Below, piece by piece: positions 53,887 to 62,102 of a DNA stretch of 64,000 bases. Under the pieces are notes generated by a model that worked only from the letters and a program-made list of their open reading frames with translations, ran no database searches and was not told the origin of the DNA. The position numbers and the translations under genes are program-made. How positions within the stretch are numbered: position 1 is the first letter of the stretch; each line of letters opens with the position of its first letter. This DNA is from Bog-756 sp963812525 (GTDB lineage: Bacteria; Actinomycetota; Acidimicrobiia; Acidimicrobiales; RAAP-2): contig CAWEVL010000012.1 of the NCBI GenBank assembly GCA_963812525.1, forward strand, positions 186,001 through 250,000, given 5' to 3'.

Positions 53887-55395
53887 GTGTCCCGCTTCTA
53901 CATCACCACGCCGATCTACTACGTCAACGACGCCCCCCATGTGGGCCACGCCTACACGACGGTGAACGCCGACGCCCTGGCCCGCTGGCACCGCCTGATC
54001 GGTGACGAGGTCTTCTTCCTCACCGGGACCGACGAGCACGGCCAGAAGGTGGCCCGGGCCGCCGAGGAGCACGGGGTCAGCCCGACGGAGTGGACCGACC
54101 AGCTGGCCCCCCGGTTCGCCTCGGCCTGGGCCGACCTGGACATCGCCAACGACGACTTCATCCGCACCACCGAGCCCCGGCACCAGCGCACCGTGCAGCA
54201 GTTCCTCAGCCGGATCTACGAGAACGGCTGGATCGTCAAGGACACCTACCGGGGCCTCTACTGCGTGTCCTGCGAGCAGTACTACGCCGAGGACGAGCTC
54301 CTGGAGGGCGGACTGTGCCCGGTCCACCGGACCCCGGTCGACCTGCTCGAGGAGGAGAACTACTTCTTCAGGCTGAGCGCCTTCGAGCACCGGCTCATCG
54401 AGTGGTACGAGTCGGCCCCCACCGCCGTCGTCCCCGAGGCCAAGCGCAACGAGGCCCTCAGCTTCATCCGGGGCGGCCTGCGGGACATCTCCATCACCCG
54501 GACCTCCATCGACTGGGGGGTGGCGGTGCCCTGGGACGAGAAGCACGTCTTCTACGTGTGGTACGACGCGCTGATCAACTACCTGACGGCCATCGGCTAC
54601 GGCGAGGACCCGGAGCGGTTCGAGGCGTGGTGGCCCGCGGTGCACCACCTGATCGGCAAGGAGATCATCCGGTTCCACTGCGTGTGGTGGCCGGCCATGT
54701 GCATGGCCGCCGGCATCGACCCGCCGGCCCACGTGCAGGTGCACGGCTGGCTCCTGGTCGGCGGCGAGAAGATGTCCAAGTCGAGCCTCAACCAGATCTC
54801 CCCGGACGAGCTCACCGCCGACTACGGCGTCGACCCGGTCCGCTACCACCTGCTGCGGGACATCCCGCTCGGGACCGACGGCGACTTCTCGGCCGAGGGC
54901 ATCACCGCCCGGTACAACGCCGACCTGGCCAACAATCTGGGCAACCTCCTGTCCCGGGTGGCCACGGTGGTCGGCTCCAAGTGTGGCGGGGTGGGCCCGG
55001 CCCCCGACCCCACCAGCCGGCTGGCCGGCCTGTCCGCCACCGCCCTGGCCGAGGCCACCGAGGCGTGGAACTCGGGCCTGCCCCACCTGGGCCTCGAGGC
55101 CACCTGGCGGATCATCCGGGAGACCAACGCCGAGCTGGAACAGGCCGAGCCGTGGAAGGCCGACCCCGGTCCGGCCGTCGACGCCGTGCTGGGCAGCGCC
55201 CTCGAGGTCCTGCGCATCGTGGCGATCCTGATCGTCCCGGCCATGCCGACCACCGCCGAGGCCATCTGGGCCCGGATCGGGCTGGACGGGTCGCCCGCCG
55301 ACCAGCGGCTGCCGGACGCCGCGGCCTGGGGCGGCTACCCGGGCGGACGCCCGGTGGAGAAGGGGGCGCCCCTCTTCCCCCGGCGCAAGGGCTGA
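53887..55395 (+). CDS. metG: Methionyl-tRNA synthetase
   Basis: A 502-residue class I synthetase. 'YYVNDAPHVGHAYTTVNADA' has the HIGH-type motif (HVGH) and 'GGEKMSKSSLNQI' the KMSKS loop. The Cys-rich insert 'YCVSCEQYYAEDELLEGG' then 'CPVHRTP' is a single zinc knuckle, as in the shorter MetRS type. Anticodon-binding helices follow; no C-terminal tRNA-binding extension is present. I choose GTG 53887, where the family's N-terminus begins; TACGCT at 53873-53878 lies eight bases upstream. It is followed by tatD after 10 bases, the standard actinobacterial order. Confidence 0.95.
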   Translation: MSRFYITTPIYYVNDAPHVGHAYTTVNADALARWHRLIGDEVFFLTGTDEHGQKVARAAEEHGVSPTEWTDQLAPRFASAWADLDIANDDFIRTTEPRHQRTVQQFLSRIYENGWIVKDTYRGLYCVSCEQYYAEDELLEGGLCPVHRTPVDLLEEENYFFRLSAFEHRLIEWYESAPTAVVPEAKRNEALSFIRGGLRDISITRTSIDWGVAVPWDEKHVFYVWYDALINYLTAIGYGEDPERFEAWWPAVHHLIGKEIIRFHCVWWPAMCMAAGIDPPAHVQVHGWLLVGGEKMSKSSLNQISPDELTADYGVDPVRYHLLRDIPLGTDGDFSAEGITARYNADLANNLGNLLSRVATVVGSKCGGVGPAPDPTSRLAGLSATALAEATEAWNSGLPHLGLEATWRIIRETNAELEQAEPWKADPGPAVDAVLGSALEVLRIVAILIVPAMPTTAEAIWARIGLDGSPADQRLPDAAAWGGYPGGRPVEKGAPLFPRRKG

Positions 55396-55405
55396 CCGGA
55401 GTCCC

Positions 55406-56299
55406 GTGGACGACGCCGTGGTCGAGTGGTTCGACTCCCACTGCCACCTCCAGGACGAGTTCGCCGAGTCCGACGGCGGCGACCGGATCGACGCCACCGG
55501 TCCCCACGCCTCACGCCTGGCCGGCATCATGGCCCGGGCCTCGGAGGCCGGGGTGACCCGGATGGTCTGCGTGGGCACCGGGGCCGGGTCGTCGGCCGAG
55601 GCGGTGGGGCTGGTCCGATCCATGCGGCAGCCCGGCTCGGCCGCCGTGGCCGAGGGCGTCGAGCTGTGGGCCACGGTCGGGCTCCATCCCCACGACGCCA
55701 AGGACGGGGTCGAGTCGCTGGACCGCCTGCTGGCCGCGGAGCTGGGCCCGGGGGCCCCGGCCCAGGCGGCGTCGGGGCCGCCCGAGGAGGCGGTGGTGGC
55801 GGGGATCGGTGAGTGCGGCCTGGACTACCACTACGACCACTCGCCCCGGGCCGTCCAACGAGAGGCCTTCGCCCTCCAGGTCGAGCTGGCCCACCGTCAC
55901 GGTCTGGCCCTGGTCATCCACACCCGGGAGGCCTGGGAGGACACCTTCGACATCCTGGGGGCCGCCGGGGTGCCGGAGCGTACGATCGTCCACTGCTTCA
56001 CCGGGGGTCCCGAGGAGGCCCGCCGGTGCCTCGACCTCGGGGCCTCGCTGTCGTTCTCCGGCGTGGTCACCTTCAAGAACGCCGACGACGTCCGCGTGGC
56101 CGCCGCCCTGTGCCCCTGGGACCGCCTGCTGGTGGAGACCGACACGCCGTTCCTCACCCCGGTGCCCCACCGGGGAACCCTCAACGAACCGTCGAGGGTT
56201 CCCCTGGTCGGAGCGGCAATTGCCCAGGTCAAAGGGGTGGAGACGCGGCACGTGGCTGAGGTCACGACGGCCAACGCGCGGGCCGCCTTCGCCTGTTGA
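55406..56299 (+). CDS. tatD: TatD-family metal-dependent hydrolase (DNase)
   Basis: A 297-residue TIM-barrel hydrolase. 'FDSHCHLQDEFA' gives the H-x-H metal ligands, 'VVAGIGECGLDYHY' the Glu, 'LALVIHTREAWEDTFDI' and 'TIVHCFTGGPEEARRCLDLG' two more His, and 'DRLLVETDTPFLTP' the final Asp. It removes nucleotides or D-aminoacyl products in the cytosol. The start is GTG 55406, ten bases after metG, so the two are co-transcribed. 'HRGTLNEPSRVPLV' near the end is the typical C-terminal block. Confidence 0.93.
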   Translation: MDDAVVEWFDSHCHLQDEFAESDGGDRIDATGPHASRLAGIMARASEAGVTRMVCVGTGAGSSAEAVGLVRSMRQPGSAAVAEGVELWATVGLHPHDAKDGVESLDRLLAAELGPGAPAQAASGPPEEAVVAGIGECGLDYHYDHSPRAVQREAFALQVELAHRHGLALVIHTREAWEDTFDILGAAGVPERTIVHCFTGGPEEARRCLDLGASLSFSGVVTFKNADDVRVAAALCPWDRLLVETDTPFLTPVPHRGTLNEPSRVPLVGAAIAQVKGVETRHVAEVTTANARAAFAC

Positions 56300-56334
56300 G
56301 CAGGGCGCCCGGGGCTTGGGCCCGGGGGCAAGAA

Positions 56335-56356
56335 CCGGCCCGGACGGCCGGGCCGG
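56335..56356 (+). terminator. GC hairpin after tatD
   Basis: Perfect eight-base stem CCGGCCCG / CGGGCCGG with a six-base loop, about 36 bases after the tatD stop. No T-tract follows immediately. Confidence 0.4.
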
Positions 56357-56407
56357 GGACCCGACGGGTTTGATTCTTCGTCCCCACCCTGCCTAACCTT
56401 TGGCCTG

Positions 56408-56433
56408 CGGCCGCCGTTTTCAGCGGTCGTTTT
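56408..56433 (+). terminator. Probable intrinsic terminator or attenuator
   Basis: CGGCCGCCG pairs with CAGCGGTCG (eight of nine positions including a G-U pair) around a TTTT loop, followed by TTTT. It could end the metG-tatD transcript or act as an attenuator in the leader of the RlpA-like gene. Confidence 0.5.
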
Positions 56434-56583
56434 GCATTGAGCACTCAGTGCGGTTGTCGGACGCATTGCGAGGGTCGGCTGGAGGAGCCGGCCCCAACCA
56501 CCCCAGGTCCGGGGTGGATCTGCCTCCGAAGGACCCGTTCCTGAGGGGGCAGCACAACGCAGTCCCATAAGGAGAGTGGAGTC

Positions 56584-57258
56584 CTGAGGACGACAATCGA
56601 AAAGGGGAGCCGGCCTGGAGCCGCGCTCCTCCTCTGCGGAGCCCTGTTGATCGTGCCGCTCCTCCTGCTCCAGAACGACTCCAGCGCGTCGGCCAGCTCC
56701 CACGGTGGGGCGCCGGCCCCGGGTCCGTCGGCCTCGTCGTCCTCGGGCTCGTCGGCCTCGTCGGCCTCGTCGGGGGCGGCGGGGGGCAGCGTTCCGGCCT
56801 GGAAGCTGGCCTCCCAGACCAAGGACCAGTCCGCCGGAACCGCCACCTCCTCCACGACCACGACACCACCCACCACGGTGCCCCCGACGACCACGACGGC
56901 CCCGCCGAGCCCACCGGTGTCCGTGCCGACCGCCGACGTCGTGCACCGGTCGGCGCCGGTGCCGACGGCCACGGTGCCCCCGACCACCACGACCACGGCC
57001 CCCACCCCGTCCGCCACCGGATCGGTCCACTACGGCCAGGTCACCTACTACGCCCACCCGGCCGGGACCTGTGCCAGCCCCTTCCTGCCCTTCGGCACGG
57101 TGGTGCGGGTGACCAACCCGGCCAACGGGCTCTCGGTCACCTGCCTGGTCAACGACCGCGAGGCCGACACCGCCCGGTCCATCGACCTGGCCACGGCCAC
57201 CTTCGCCCTCTTGGCCCCGCTGTCCCAGGGAGTGATCAACGCCCAGCTGACCTGGTGA
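56584..57258 (+). CDS. Secreted RlpA/3D-type double-psi beta-barrel protein in the rpfB position
   Basis: About 224 residues. The N-terminus 'LRTTIEKGSRPGAALLLCGA' plus 'LLIVPLLLLQ' is a signal peptide or anchor. Residues about 40-150 form a Ser/Gly- then Thr/Pro-rich linker. Residues about 150-224, 'GQVTYYAHPAGTCASPFLPF', 'GTVVRVTNPANGLSVTCLVN' and 'DREADTARSIDLATATFALL', match the double-psi beta-barrel of RlpA-like wall proteins. No ATG/GTG/TTG fits before the signal; CTG 56584 lies nine bases after AAGGAG, so I propose a CTG start (or an indel). In mycobacteria this place between tatD and ksgA is occupied by rpfB; a role in cell-wall remodelling is inferred. Confidence 0.72.
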   Translation: MRTTIEKGSRPGAALLLCGALLIVPLLLLQNDSSASASSHGGAPAPGPSASSSSGSSASSASSGAAGGSVPAWKLASQTKDQSAGTATSSTTTTPPTTVPPTTTTAPPSPPVSVPTADVVHRSAPVPTATVPPTTTTTAPTPSATGSVHYGQVTYYAHPAGTCASPFLPFGTVVRVTNPANGLSVTCLVNDREADTARSIDLATATFALLAPLSQGVINAQLTW

Positions 57259-57366
57259 GGTGCGGGCCGTCCGTCCGCCGGTGCCGGCGCCGGTGCCCGA
57301 GCCGGTGCCGGAGCCGGAGCGGCGGTGCCCCGGGGACGGGATACGGGAAGGTGAGACACTGACCCG

Positions 57367-58359
57367 GTGACCCACGGGCGAGCGGAGATCCACGAGCTGC
57401 TCCTGGCCAACGGCCTGCACCCCAGCCGGGCCCTGGGCCAGAACTTCGTGGCCGACGGCAACACCGTCCGCCGGATCGTCCGGTTGGCCGGGATCACCGA
57501 GGGCCGACCGGTGGTGGAGGTCGGGGCCGGCCTCGGGTCGCTGACCCTGGCCCTGGTGGAGGCCGGGGCGAGGGTCACCGCCGTGGAGGTCGACCGGCAC
57601 GTGGTGCCGGTGCTCCGGACCCAGGTCGAGCCCCTGGGCGTGCGGGTCGTCGAGGCCGACGCCCTGACCCTCGACTGGGCGGTACTGCTGGGGGACGGGG
57701 GTCAGACGGGGCGGGGGTCGGAGGGGTGGGGGTCGGAGGGGTGGGGGTCGGAGGGGCGGGACCGTGGGCCCTGGTGGCCAACCTGCCCTACAACGTGGCC
57801 GTCCCCCTGGTCGTCCGGGTGCTGGAGGAAGCCCCCCAGGTGTCGTCCCTGCTGGTCATGGTGCAACGGGAGGTCGGGGAGCGACTGGCCGCCGGGGCCG
57901 GCGACGAGGCCTACGGGGCGGTGTCGGTGAAGGTGGCCTACTGGGCCACCGCCTCGGTGGTGGGACGGGTGTCCGCCTCGGTGTTCATCCCGCGGCCCCG
58001 GGTGGAGTCGGTGCTGGTCCGCCTGGACCGTCGGGCCGCACGGAGTACCGGATCGGCCGGCCGGGATGACGGGGCCGGGGCGGCGGGCGGGACGGTCAGG
58101 GTGACGGCGGTCGCCCCGGCCCCGGAGCCCTTCTTACGACCGGCTCTTCTCGGTGGTACGCGGGGGATTCGCCCACCGCCGCAAGATGCTTCGACGGTCC
58201 CTCAACGGCCTGGTCCGTCCCGAGGCCTTCGAGGCCACCGGCATCCGTCCCACGGCCAGGGCCGAGGAACTTGCCCTGGCCGACTGGGAGCGACTGGCGG
58301 CCTGGCGCCCCGAGGAGCACCCCCACGGCAACCATCCGGCCCATCGGATCGGCCAGTGA
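57367..58359 (+). CDS. rsmA: 16S rRNA (adenine1518/1519-N6)-dimethyltransferase RsmA (KsgA), two apparent frameshifts
   Basis: About 330 residues. 'HPSRALGQNFVADGNTVRRI' (motif X), 'PVVEVGAGLGSLTLALVEAG' (SAM loop) and 'VTAVEVDRHVVPVL' begin the fold. The acceptor motif 'ALVANLPYNVAVPLV' (NLPY) and 'VMVQREVGERLAAGAGDEAY' follow in another frame. 'AHRRKMLRRSLNGLV' ends it in a third. The breaks are near 57700, within a G-rich repeat, and at 58134, where one extra T in 'EPFYDRLFSVV' explains the shift. A minisatellite lengthens the loop between motifs III and IV. It dimethylates two adenines in helix 45. Its TGA overlaps ispE GTG by four bases. Confidence 0.9.
57713..57757 (+). repeat. G-rich 15-base minisatellite inside rsmA
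   Basis: Three tandem copies of GGGGGTCGGAGGGGT (last ends in C) at 57713-57727, 57728-57742 and 57743-57757, preceded by a degenerate 16-base copy (57697-57712). Runs of four to five G separated by one to five bases could form a G-quadruplex in the mRNA. The units lie between the SAM-binding half and the NLPY motif, so copy-number change would lengthen a surface loop. Confidence 0.85.
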
Positions 58360-59240
58360 CCGGTCCGGTGTCGGCTCCCGTCGAGCTGACGGCACCGGCC
58401 AAGCTCACCCTCTCCCTGCGGGTGACCGGGATCCGGGCCGACGGCTACCACCTGTTGGAGTCGGAGATGGTCACGCTGGATCTGGCCGACACCCTGGTGG
58501 TGTCGGACGGTGAGGGGCTGTCCATCGAGGAGCAGTTCGCCGGACCGGTCGGTGGTTCGACGGTCGAGGACGGCCGGGCCTGGCCGTCGGGTGGGATCGA
58601 TGCCGGTCCCGACAACCTGGTGGCCCGGGCCCTTCGGGCCGTCGGCCGGACGGCCCGGGTCGACCTGGTCAAGAGGATCCCTCCCGGCGCCGGCCTGGGG
58701 GGTGGATCGGCGGATGCCGCCGCCATCCTGCGTTGGTCGGGGAGCACCGATCCGGCGGTGGCCGCCCGGCTCGGGGCGGACATCCCGTTCTGTGTGGTCG
58801 GGGGCCGGGCCATGGTCGGGGGCATCGGCGAGGACGTCACGCCGCTGCCCTTCGAGGAGCGGGCCTTCACGTTGTTCCTGCTCCCGTTCGGGATGGACAC
58901 ACGCGCCGTCTATGGCGCGTGGGACCGCCTCCACGGTCAGGGGCCGGGGATCGATTCCGGGGAGTCGGAGGCCGTGCCCCCGGCGGGGGCGGGGGACGGG
59001 ACCGTGGTGTCGAAGGGCAATGACCTCGAGCGTCCCGCCCTGGCCGTGGAGCCCCGCCTCGGGGTGTGGCGGGACCACCTGGCCGAGCTCACCGGGCGCC
59101 GACCCAGACTGGCCGGCAGCGGGTCCACCTGGTTCGTGGAGGGAACGCCCGCCGAGCTGGGACTGGGGGGACGGTCCGAGATCCCGCTGGGCTCGGAACG
59201 GGCCCTGGTCGTCGGGGTGCGGACCACGCCGGCCGGCTGA
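58356..59240 (+). CDS. ispE: 4-diphosphocytidyl-2-C-methyl-D-erythritol kinase
   Basis: A 294-residue GHMP kinase of the non-mevalonate isoprenoid pathway; it phosphorylates the 2-hydroxyl of CDP-ME. 'LTAPAKLTLSLRVTGIRADG' has the conserved catalytic Lys, 'RIPPGAGLGGGSADAAAILR' is the ATP-binding glycine loop, 'GADIPFCVVGGRAMVGGIGE' carries the catalytic Asp, and 'RPRLAGSGSTWFVEG' is GHMP motif 3. GTG 58356 overlaps the rsmA stop (GTGA). This rsmA-ispE coupling is standard in actinobacteria. No frameshift in this gene. Confidence 0.95.
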   Translation: MTGPVSAPVELTAPAKLTLSLRVTGIRADGYHLLESEMVTLDLADTLVVSDGEGLSIEEQFAGPVGGSTVEDGRAWPSGGIDAGPDNLVARALRAVGRTARVDLVKRIPPGAGLGGGSADAAAILRWSGSTDPAVAARLGADIPFCVVGGRAMVGGIGEDVTPLPFEERAFTLFLLPFGMDTRAVYGAWDRLHGQGPGIDSGESEAVPPAGAGDGTVVSKGNDLERPALAVEPRLGVWRDHLAELTGRRPRLAGSGSTWFVEGTPAELGLGGRSEIPLGSERALVVGVRTTPAG

Positions 59241-59350
59241 GCGGGGTTGGAAGCGGCGGGCGCGACCGGCGCGGCCCTTCCACCGGGCAGAACAGAGGAG
59301 CGTAGCGTTCGATCGCCGCGATCAGACCGGGCGGTCGGAAGAGGTCGGGC

Positions 59351-59452
59351 CTACTTGCCCGCCGCCCGCCGCTGCCAACGGGTGGCCTTCAGCATCTTCT
59401 TGTGCTTCTTCTTGCGCATGCGCTTGCGGCGCTTCTTGATCAGGGATCCCAT
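59351..59452 (-). CDS. Ribosomal protein bS22-like (AURKAIP1/COX24 family), 33 residues
   Basis: A 33-residue basic protein from ATG 59452 to TAG 59351: 'MGSLIKKRRKRMRKKKHKKM' followed by 'LKATRWQRRAAGK'. This closely fits the actinobacterial small-subunit protein bS22, whose pattern is G-S-x-I-K-K-R-R-K-R-M-x-K-K-K-H-x-K-x-L. It is too short for most gene finders. There is no clear Shine-Dalgarno; a TAGCGT box lies ten bases upstream. It stands alone between ispE (convergent) and the two-component genes. Confidence 0.85.
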   Translation of the reverse strand: MGSLIKKRRKRMRKKKHKKMLKATRWQRRAAGK

Positions 59453-59596
59453 GTCGACCGGCACGCTAGCCGACCTGGGGATTCTGCGCCATGCGGCCCG
59501 GCCCTCGGACCGGGGCCCCGGCACCGGTGCCCCCCGGACTGCCGCCTCAGGATGGCGGCCGGCGGACAGGCCTGACCGGGCCCCACGTCCTCCCGC

Positions 59597-60991
59597 TCAG
59601 TCCTCGTCGGCCGGCTGGTCGGGGGCGGGCACCTCGGGGAGGTAGAACCGGAACACGGCGCCGCCCCCTTCGGCCCGGTAGACGTCGACGGTCCCCCCCT
59701 CGTCTCTCGCCACCTGGGCCACGATGGCCAGGCCGAGGCCGGAACCCGGACGGCTGCGGGCGCCGGGCGCCCGGTAGAAGCGATCGAAGATGTGCCCCAC
59801 GTCGCTCTCGTCGACCCCGGGACCGTGGTCCCGGACGATGAGGACCCCCTGGGAGCAGGCCACCTCGACCACCCCTCCGTCCGGGCTCCACTTGAGGGCG
59901 TTGTCGAGCAGGTTGTCCACCGCCCGCTCGATCCGCGGGGACGAGCCCGACACCCAGGTGGGTGCCACCCGGGCGTCGAAGGTCACACCTCGGCTGCGCC
60001 CGTGGGTGGTGACCACATCGACGGCCTCGAGCACGATGAGGTCGAGGCGGACGGGCCCGGCGGTGAGCTCGGGCTGCTCGCCCCGCGCCAGTTCGGCCAT
60101 GTCACCCACCAGGGCCGCCAGCTCGTCCATCTGGGTGGTGACGTCGCTGATCAGCACCTCCCGTTCCTCGGGGTCCAACTCCTCCAGGCGCCGGGCCACC
60201 TCCATGTTGGTGCGGAGACTGGTGAGCGGCGTACGCAGTTCGTGTGAGGTGTCCAGCACCAGCTGGCGCTGGCTTTCCCGCGAGGTGTCGAGGGCCACCA
60301 GCAGCCGGTTGAAGGCCCGGCGCAGCCGGCCCAGCTCGTCGAGGCCGCCGGGGTCCAGCCGTTTCGACATGTCCGTGGTCTCGGCCAGCTCCTCCACGGT
60401 GGCCGTCAGACTGTTGAGGGGGCGGAGCGCGGTGCGTCCGACGGCCAGGCCGAGGACGATGGCGATGGCCACACCGATGATCACGATGATCCACAGAGCG
60501 AGGGCCAGGTGGCGGAGCTCTTGGTTCACTCCGGTCAAGGGCGTGCTGATCTGGAGGGCACCGCCCTCGCCGAGCTCCTCGTAGTTCACCCCTCCTCGGT
60601 ACTGGAATCCAGGGGGCAGGGCGGCAACCGCCTCGCGGACATCGAGGCCGTTGATGGTGGTGGAGAAATAGGCGGTGCTGGCAGTGCCTCGGCTGGCGGC
60701 CACCAATCGGACCCTGGGCGTCACCGGGAGTGCCGCGGTGCCGTCGAAACTGTTGGTGCTGCCGTCGGGGGTCACCACCTGGATGCAGGCCCCCGCGGTG
60801 GTACCACAACCGTTGATGATGGTCGGCGGGGACGGATAGGTGATGTAGGCCTGCGCCTGACCGCTCAGGGATGCGTCAGCCGCGGACACCAGTGAGTTGT
60901 AGGCCACCAGATACGTGGCGATCGATCCCAGGATCACCACCACCAGCACGGCGGCCGTGGTGGCCAGCACCAGACGCCCCCGGAAGGTCAC
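59597..60991 (-). CDS. Sensor histidine kinase (HAMP/HisKA/HATPase), OmpR-system partner
   Basis: 464 residues. Helix 1 at about 8-30, extracytoplasmic sensor 31-160, helix 2 at about 163-183 ('LALWIIVIIGVAIAIVLGLA'), HAMP ('LRPLNSLTATVEELAETTDM'), then the phosphoacceptor 'VLDTSHELRTPLTSLRTNME', N-box 'NLLDNALKWSPDGGVVEV', G1 'DHGPGV', G2 'GSGLGLAIVAQV'. The sensor has a Cys pair (GCGTTAGAC) that could form a disulfide. It resembles MprB/TcrY-type kinases. It begins 29 bases downstream of the response-regulator gene on the same strand, so the two are an operon with the regulator first. Confidence 0.94.
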   Translation of the reverse strand: MTFRGRLVLATTAAVLVVVILGSIATYLVAYNSLVSAADASLSGQAQAYITYPSPPTIINGCGTTAGACIQVVTPDGSTNSFDGTAALPVTPRVRLVAASRGTASTAYFSTTINGLDVREAVAALPPGFQYRGGVNYEELGEGGALQISTPLTGVNQELRHLALALWIIVIIGVAIAIVLGLAVGRTALRPLNSLTATVEELAETTDMSKRLDPGGLDELGRLRRAFNRLLVALDTSRESQRQLVLDTSHELRTPLTSLRTNMEVARRLEELDPEEREVLISDVTTQMDELAALVGDMAELARGEQPELTAGPVRLDLIVLEAVDVVTTHGRSRGVTFDARVAPTWVSGSSPRIERAVDNLLDNALKWSPDGGVVEVACSQGVLIVRDHGPGVDESDVGHIFDRFYRAPGARSRPGSGLGLAIVAQVARDEGGTVDVYRAEGGGAVFRFYLPEVPAPDQPADED

Positions 60992-61020
60992 GGCCGGCCA
61001 CCGGTGGTCGCGGGCACGGC

Positions 61021-61692
61021 CTACGTCTCGCGCAGGACGTAACCGACCCCACGAGCCGTGTGGATCAGTCGCGGCTCACCGCCGGCTTCCGTCTTGCGCC
61101 GGAGATAGCCCACGTAGACGGCCAGCGAGTTGGTCCCCGAGTCGAAGGTGTAACCCCACACCCGGTCGAGGATGAGCTCCCGGGTCAGCACCTGACGGGG
61201 ATGGCGCAGCAGCAGCTCGAGGAGGTCGAACTCGATCCGGGTCAGCGTGAACGGCCGGTCGCCGCGGCGCGCCTCCCGGGTGACCGGGTCGAGGTGGAGG
61301 TCGGCGAAGTGCAGCTCCTCGCCGGGATCGTCGGGGCGGCGCCGGAGGAGGGCCCGCAGCCGGGCCAGCAGTTCGGCCAGGGCGAACGGTTTGACGAGGT
61401 AGTCGTCGGCACCGGCGTCCAGTCCCTGCACCCGGTCGTTGATGGCGTCTCGGGCGGTGAGCATGAGCACCGGGGTGTCGTTGTCGGCGGCCCGGAGGCG
61501 GCGGCACACGTCGAGCCCGTCGATGACCGGGAGGCCGATGTCGAGAATCATCGCGTCGGGGGGGCGGACGGCCACCTCCTCGAGGGCCTGGGGCCCGTCG
61601 CCGGCCAACGAGACCTCGTACCCCTCGAGGCGGAGGGCACGATTGAGGGCCCCACTGACCGCCGGGTCGTCATCAACCACGAGGACTCGCAT
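61021..61692 (-). CDS. OmpR-family response regulator
   Basis: 223 residues. Receiver domain: acidic pocket Asp7-Asp9, phosphorylation site Asp51 in 'AMILDIGLPV', Thr in 'VLMLTARD', Lys in 'YLVKPF'. Winged-helix output domain: 'RPFTLTRIEFDLLELLLRHP' and 'AVYVGYLRRKTEAGGEPRLI', ending 'RGVGYVLRET'. It resembles MprA/TcrA-type regulators that respond to envelope stress. TAGGCT (61702-61707) lies nine bases before ATG 61692. It precedes its histidine kinase. Confidence 0.95.
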   Translation of the reverse strand: MRVLVVDDDPAVSGALNRALRLEGYEVSLAGDGPQALEEVAVRPPDAMILDIGLPVIDGLDVCRRLRAADNDTPVLMLTARDAINDRVQGLDAGADDYLVKPFALAELLARLRALLRRRPDDPGEELHFADLHLDPVTREARRGDRPFTLTRIEFDLLELLLRHPRQVLTRELILDRVWGYTFDSGTNSLAVYVGYLRRKTEAGGEPRLIHTARGVGYVLRET

Positions 61693-61855
61693 CGGGCCGG
61701 GAGCCTATCGGGGTCCTACCCGTTTGCCGTGGCACAGGTCGGAGGGGTGCTCGGGACCGGTCCGGGGGAGCGGCCGCCCTCGGGGGAGGAGGCCGGTCGA
61801 GCACAAGCGCAGGAGTACCCTGGTTCGGTCACCGGTGCACGGTCGGCGACCACCG

Positions 61856-61928
61856 TCCGAGGTAGTTCAATTGGCAGAACGCTGGCCTTTGGAGCCAGAT
61901 GTTGGAGGTTCGAGCCCTCCCCTCGGAG
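61856..61928 (+). tRNA. tRNA-Gln (anticodon TTG)
   Basis: A full cloverleaf: acceptor TCCGAGG/CCTCGGA (seven pairs), D-stem GTTC/GAAC, anticodon stem CTGGC/GCCAG with loop CTTTGGA (anticodon TTG, reading CAA), five-base variable region, T-stem GGAGG/CCTCC with loop TTCGAGC, and discriminator G. The CCA end is not encoded in full. It lies between the two-component system and typA. Confidence 0.95.
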
Positions 61929-62102
61929 CCGATCGACACCCCACGGTCCGGCCTGCCCTTCGCTACCCCAGACATCGTGCACGTCCGAGCCGGAGCGCCG
62001 AGCGCCACCCGGTCGACATCGAACACCAACTCGGCCCGGCCCCGAGTTGCCCTTCAGCCCGACTTGCGGGCCCGGCTCCGTAGGCGCCCGCGCGTGGCCT
62101 GG

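Larger units (their letters stand above)
56300..56583 (+). other. 284-base structured intergenic leader upstream of the RlpA-like gene
   Basis: Contains, in order: hairpin CCGGCCCG/CGGGCCGG (56335-56356), an intrinsic-terminator-like stem with TTTT loop and T-run (56408-56433), a near-palindrome GCATTGAG-CA-CTCAGTGC (56434-56451), and AAGGAG (56569-56574). The region corresponds to the position where actinobacterial rpf genes often carry a c-di-AMP (ydaO) riboswitch. I see only weak resemblance ('GGGGTGGATC' near 56512) and do not assign it. Confidence 0.4.

Noticed and set aside
56300..56583. c-di-AMP (ydaO) riboswitch in the leader of the RlpA-like gene
   Set aside because: Only weak resemblance around 56512; the conserved GAATCC-type core blocks are not visible. 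Left as an open question to be settled by an Rfam search.
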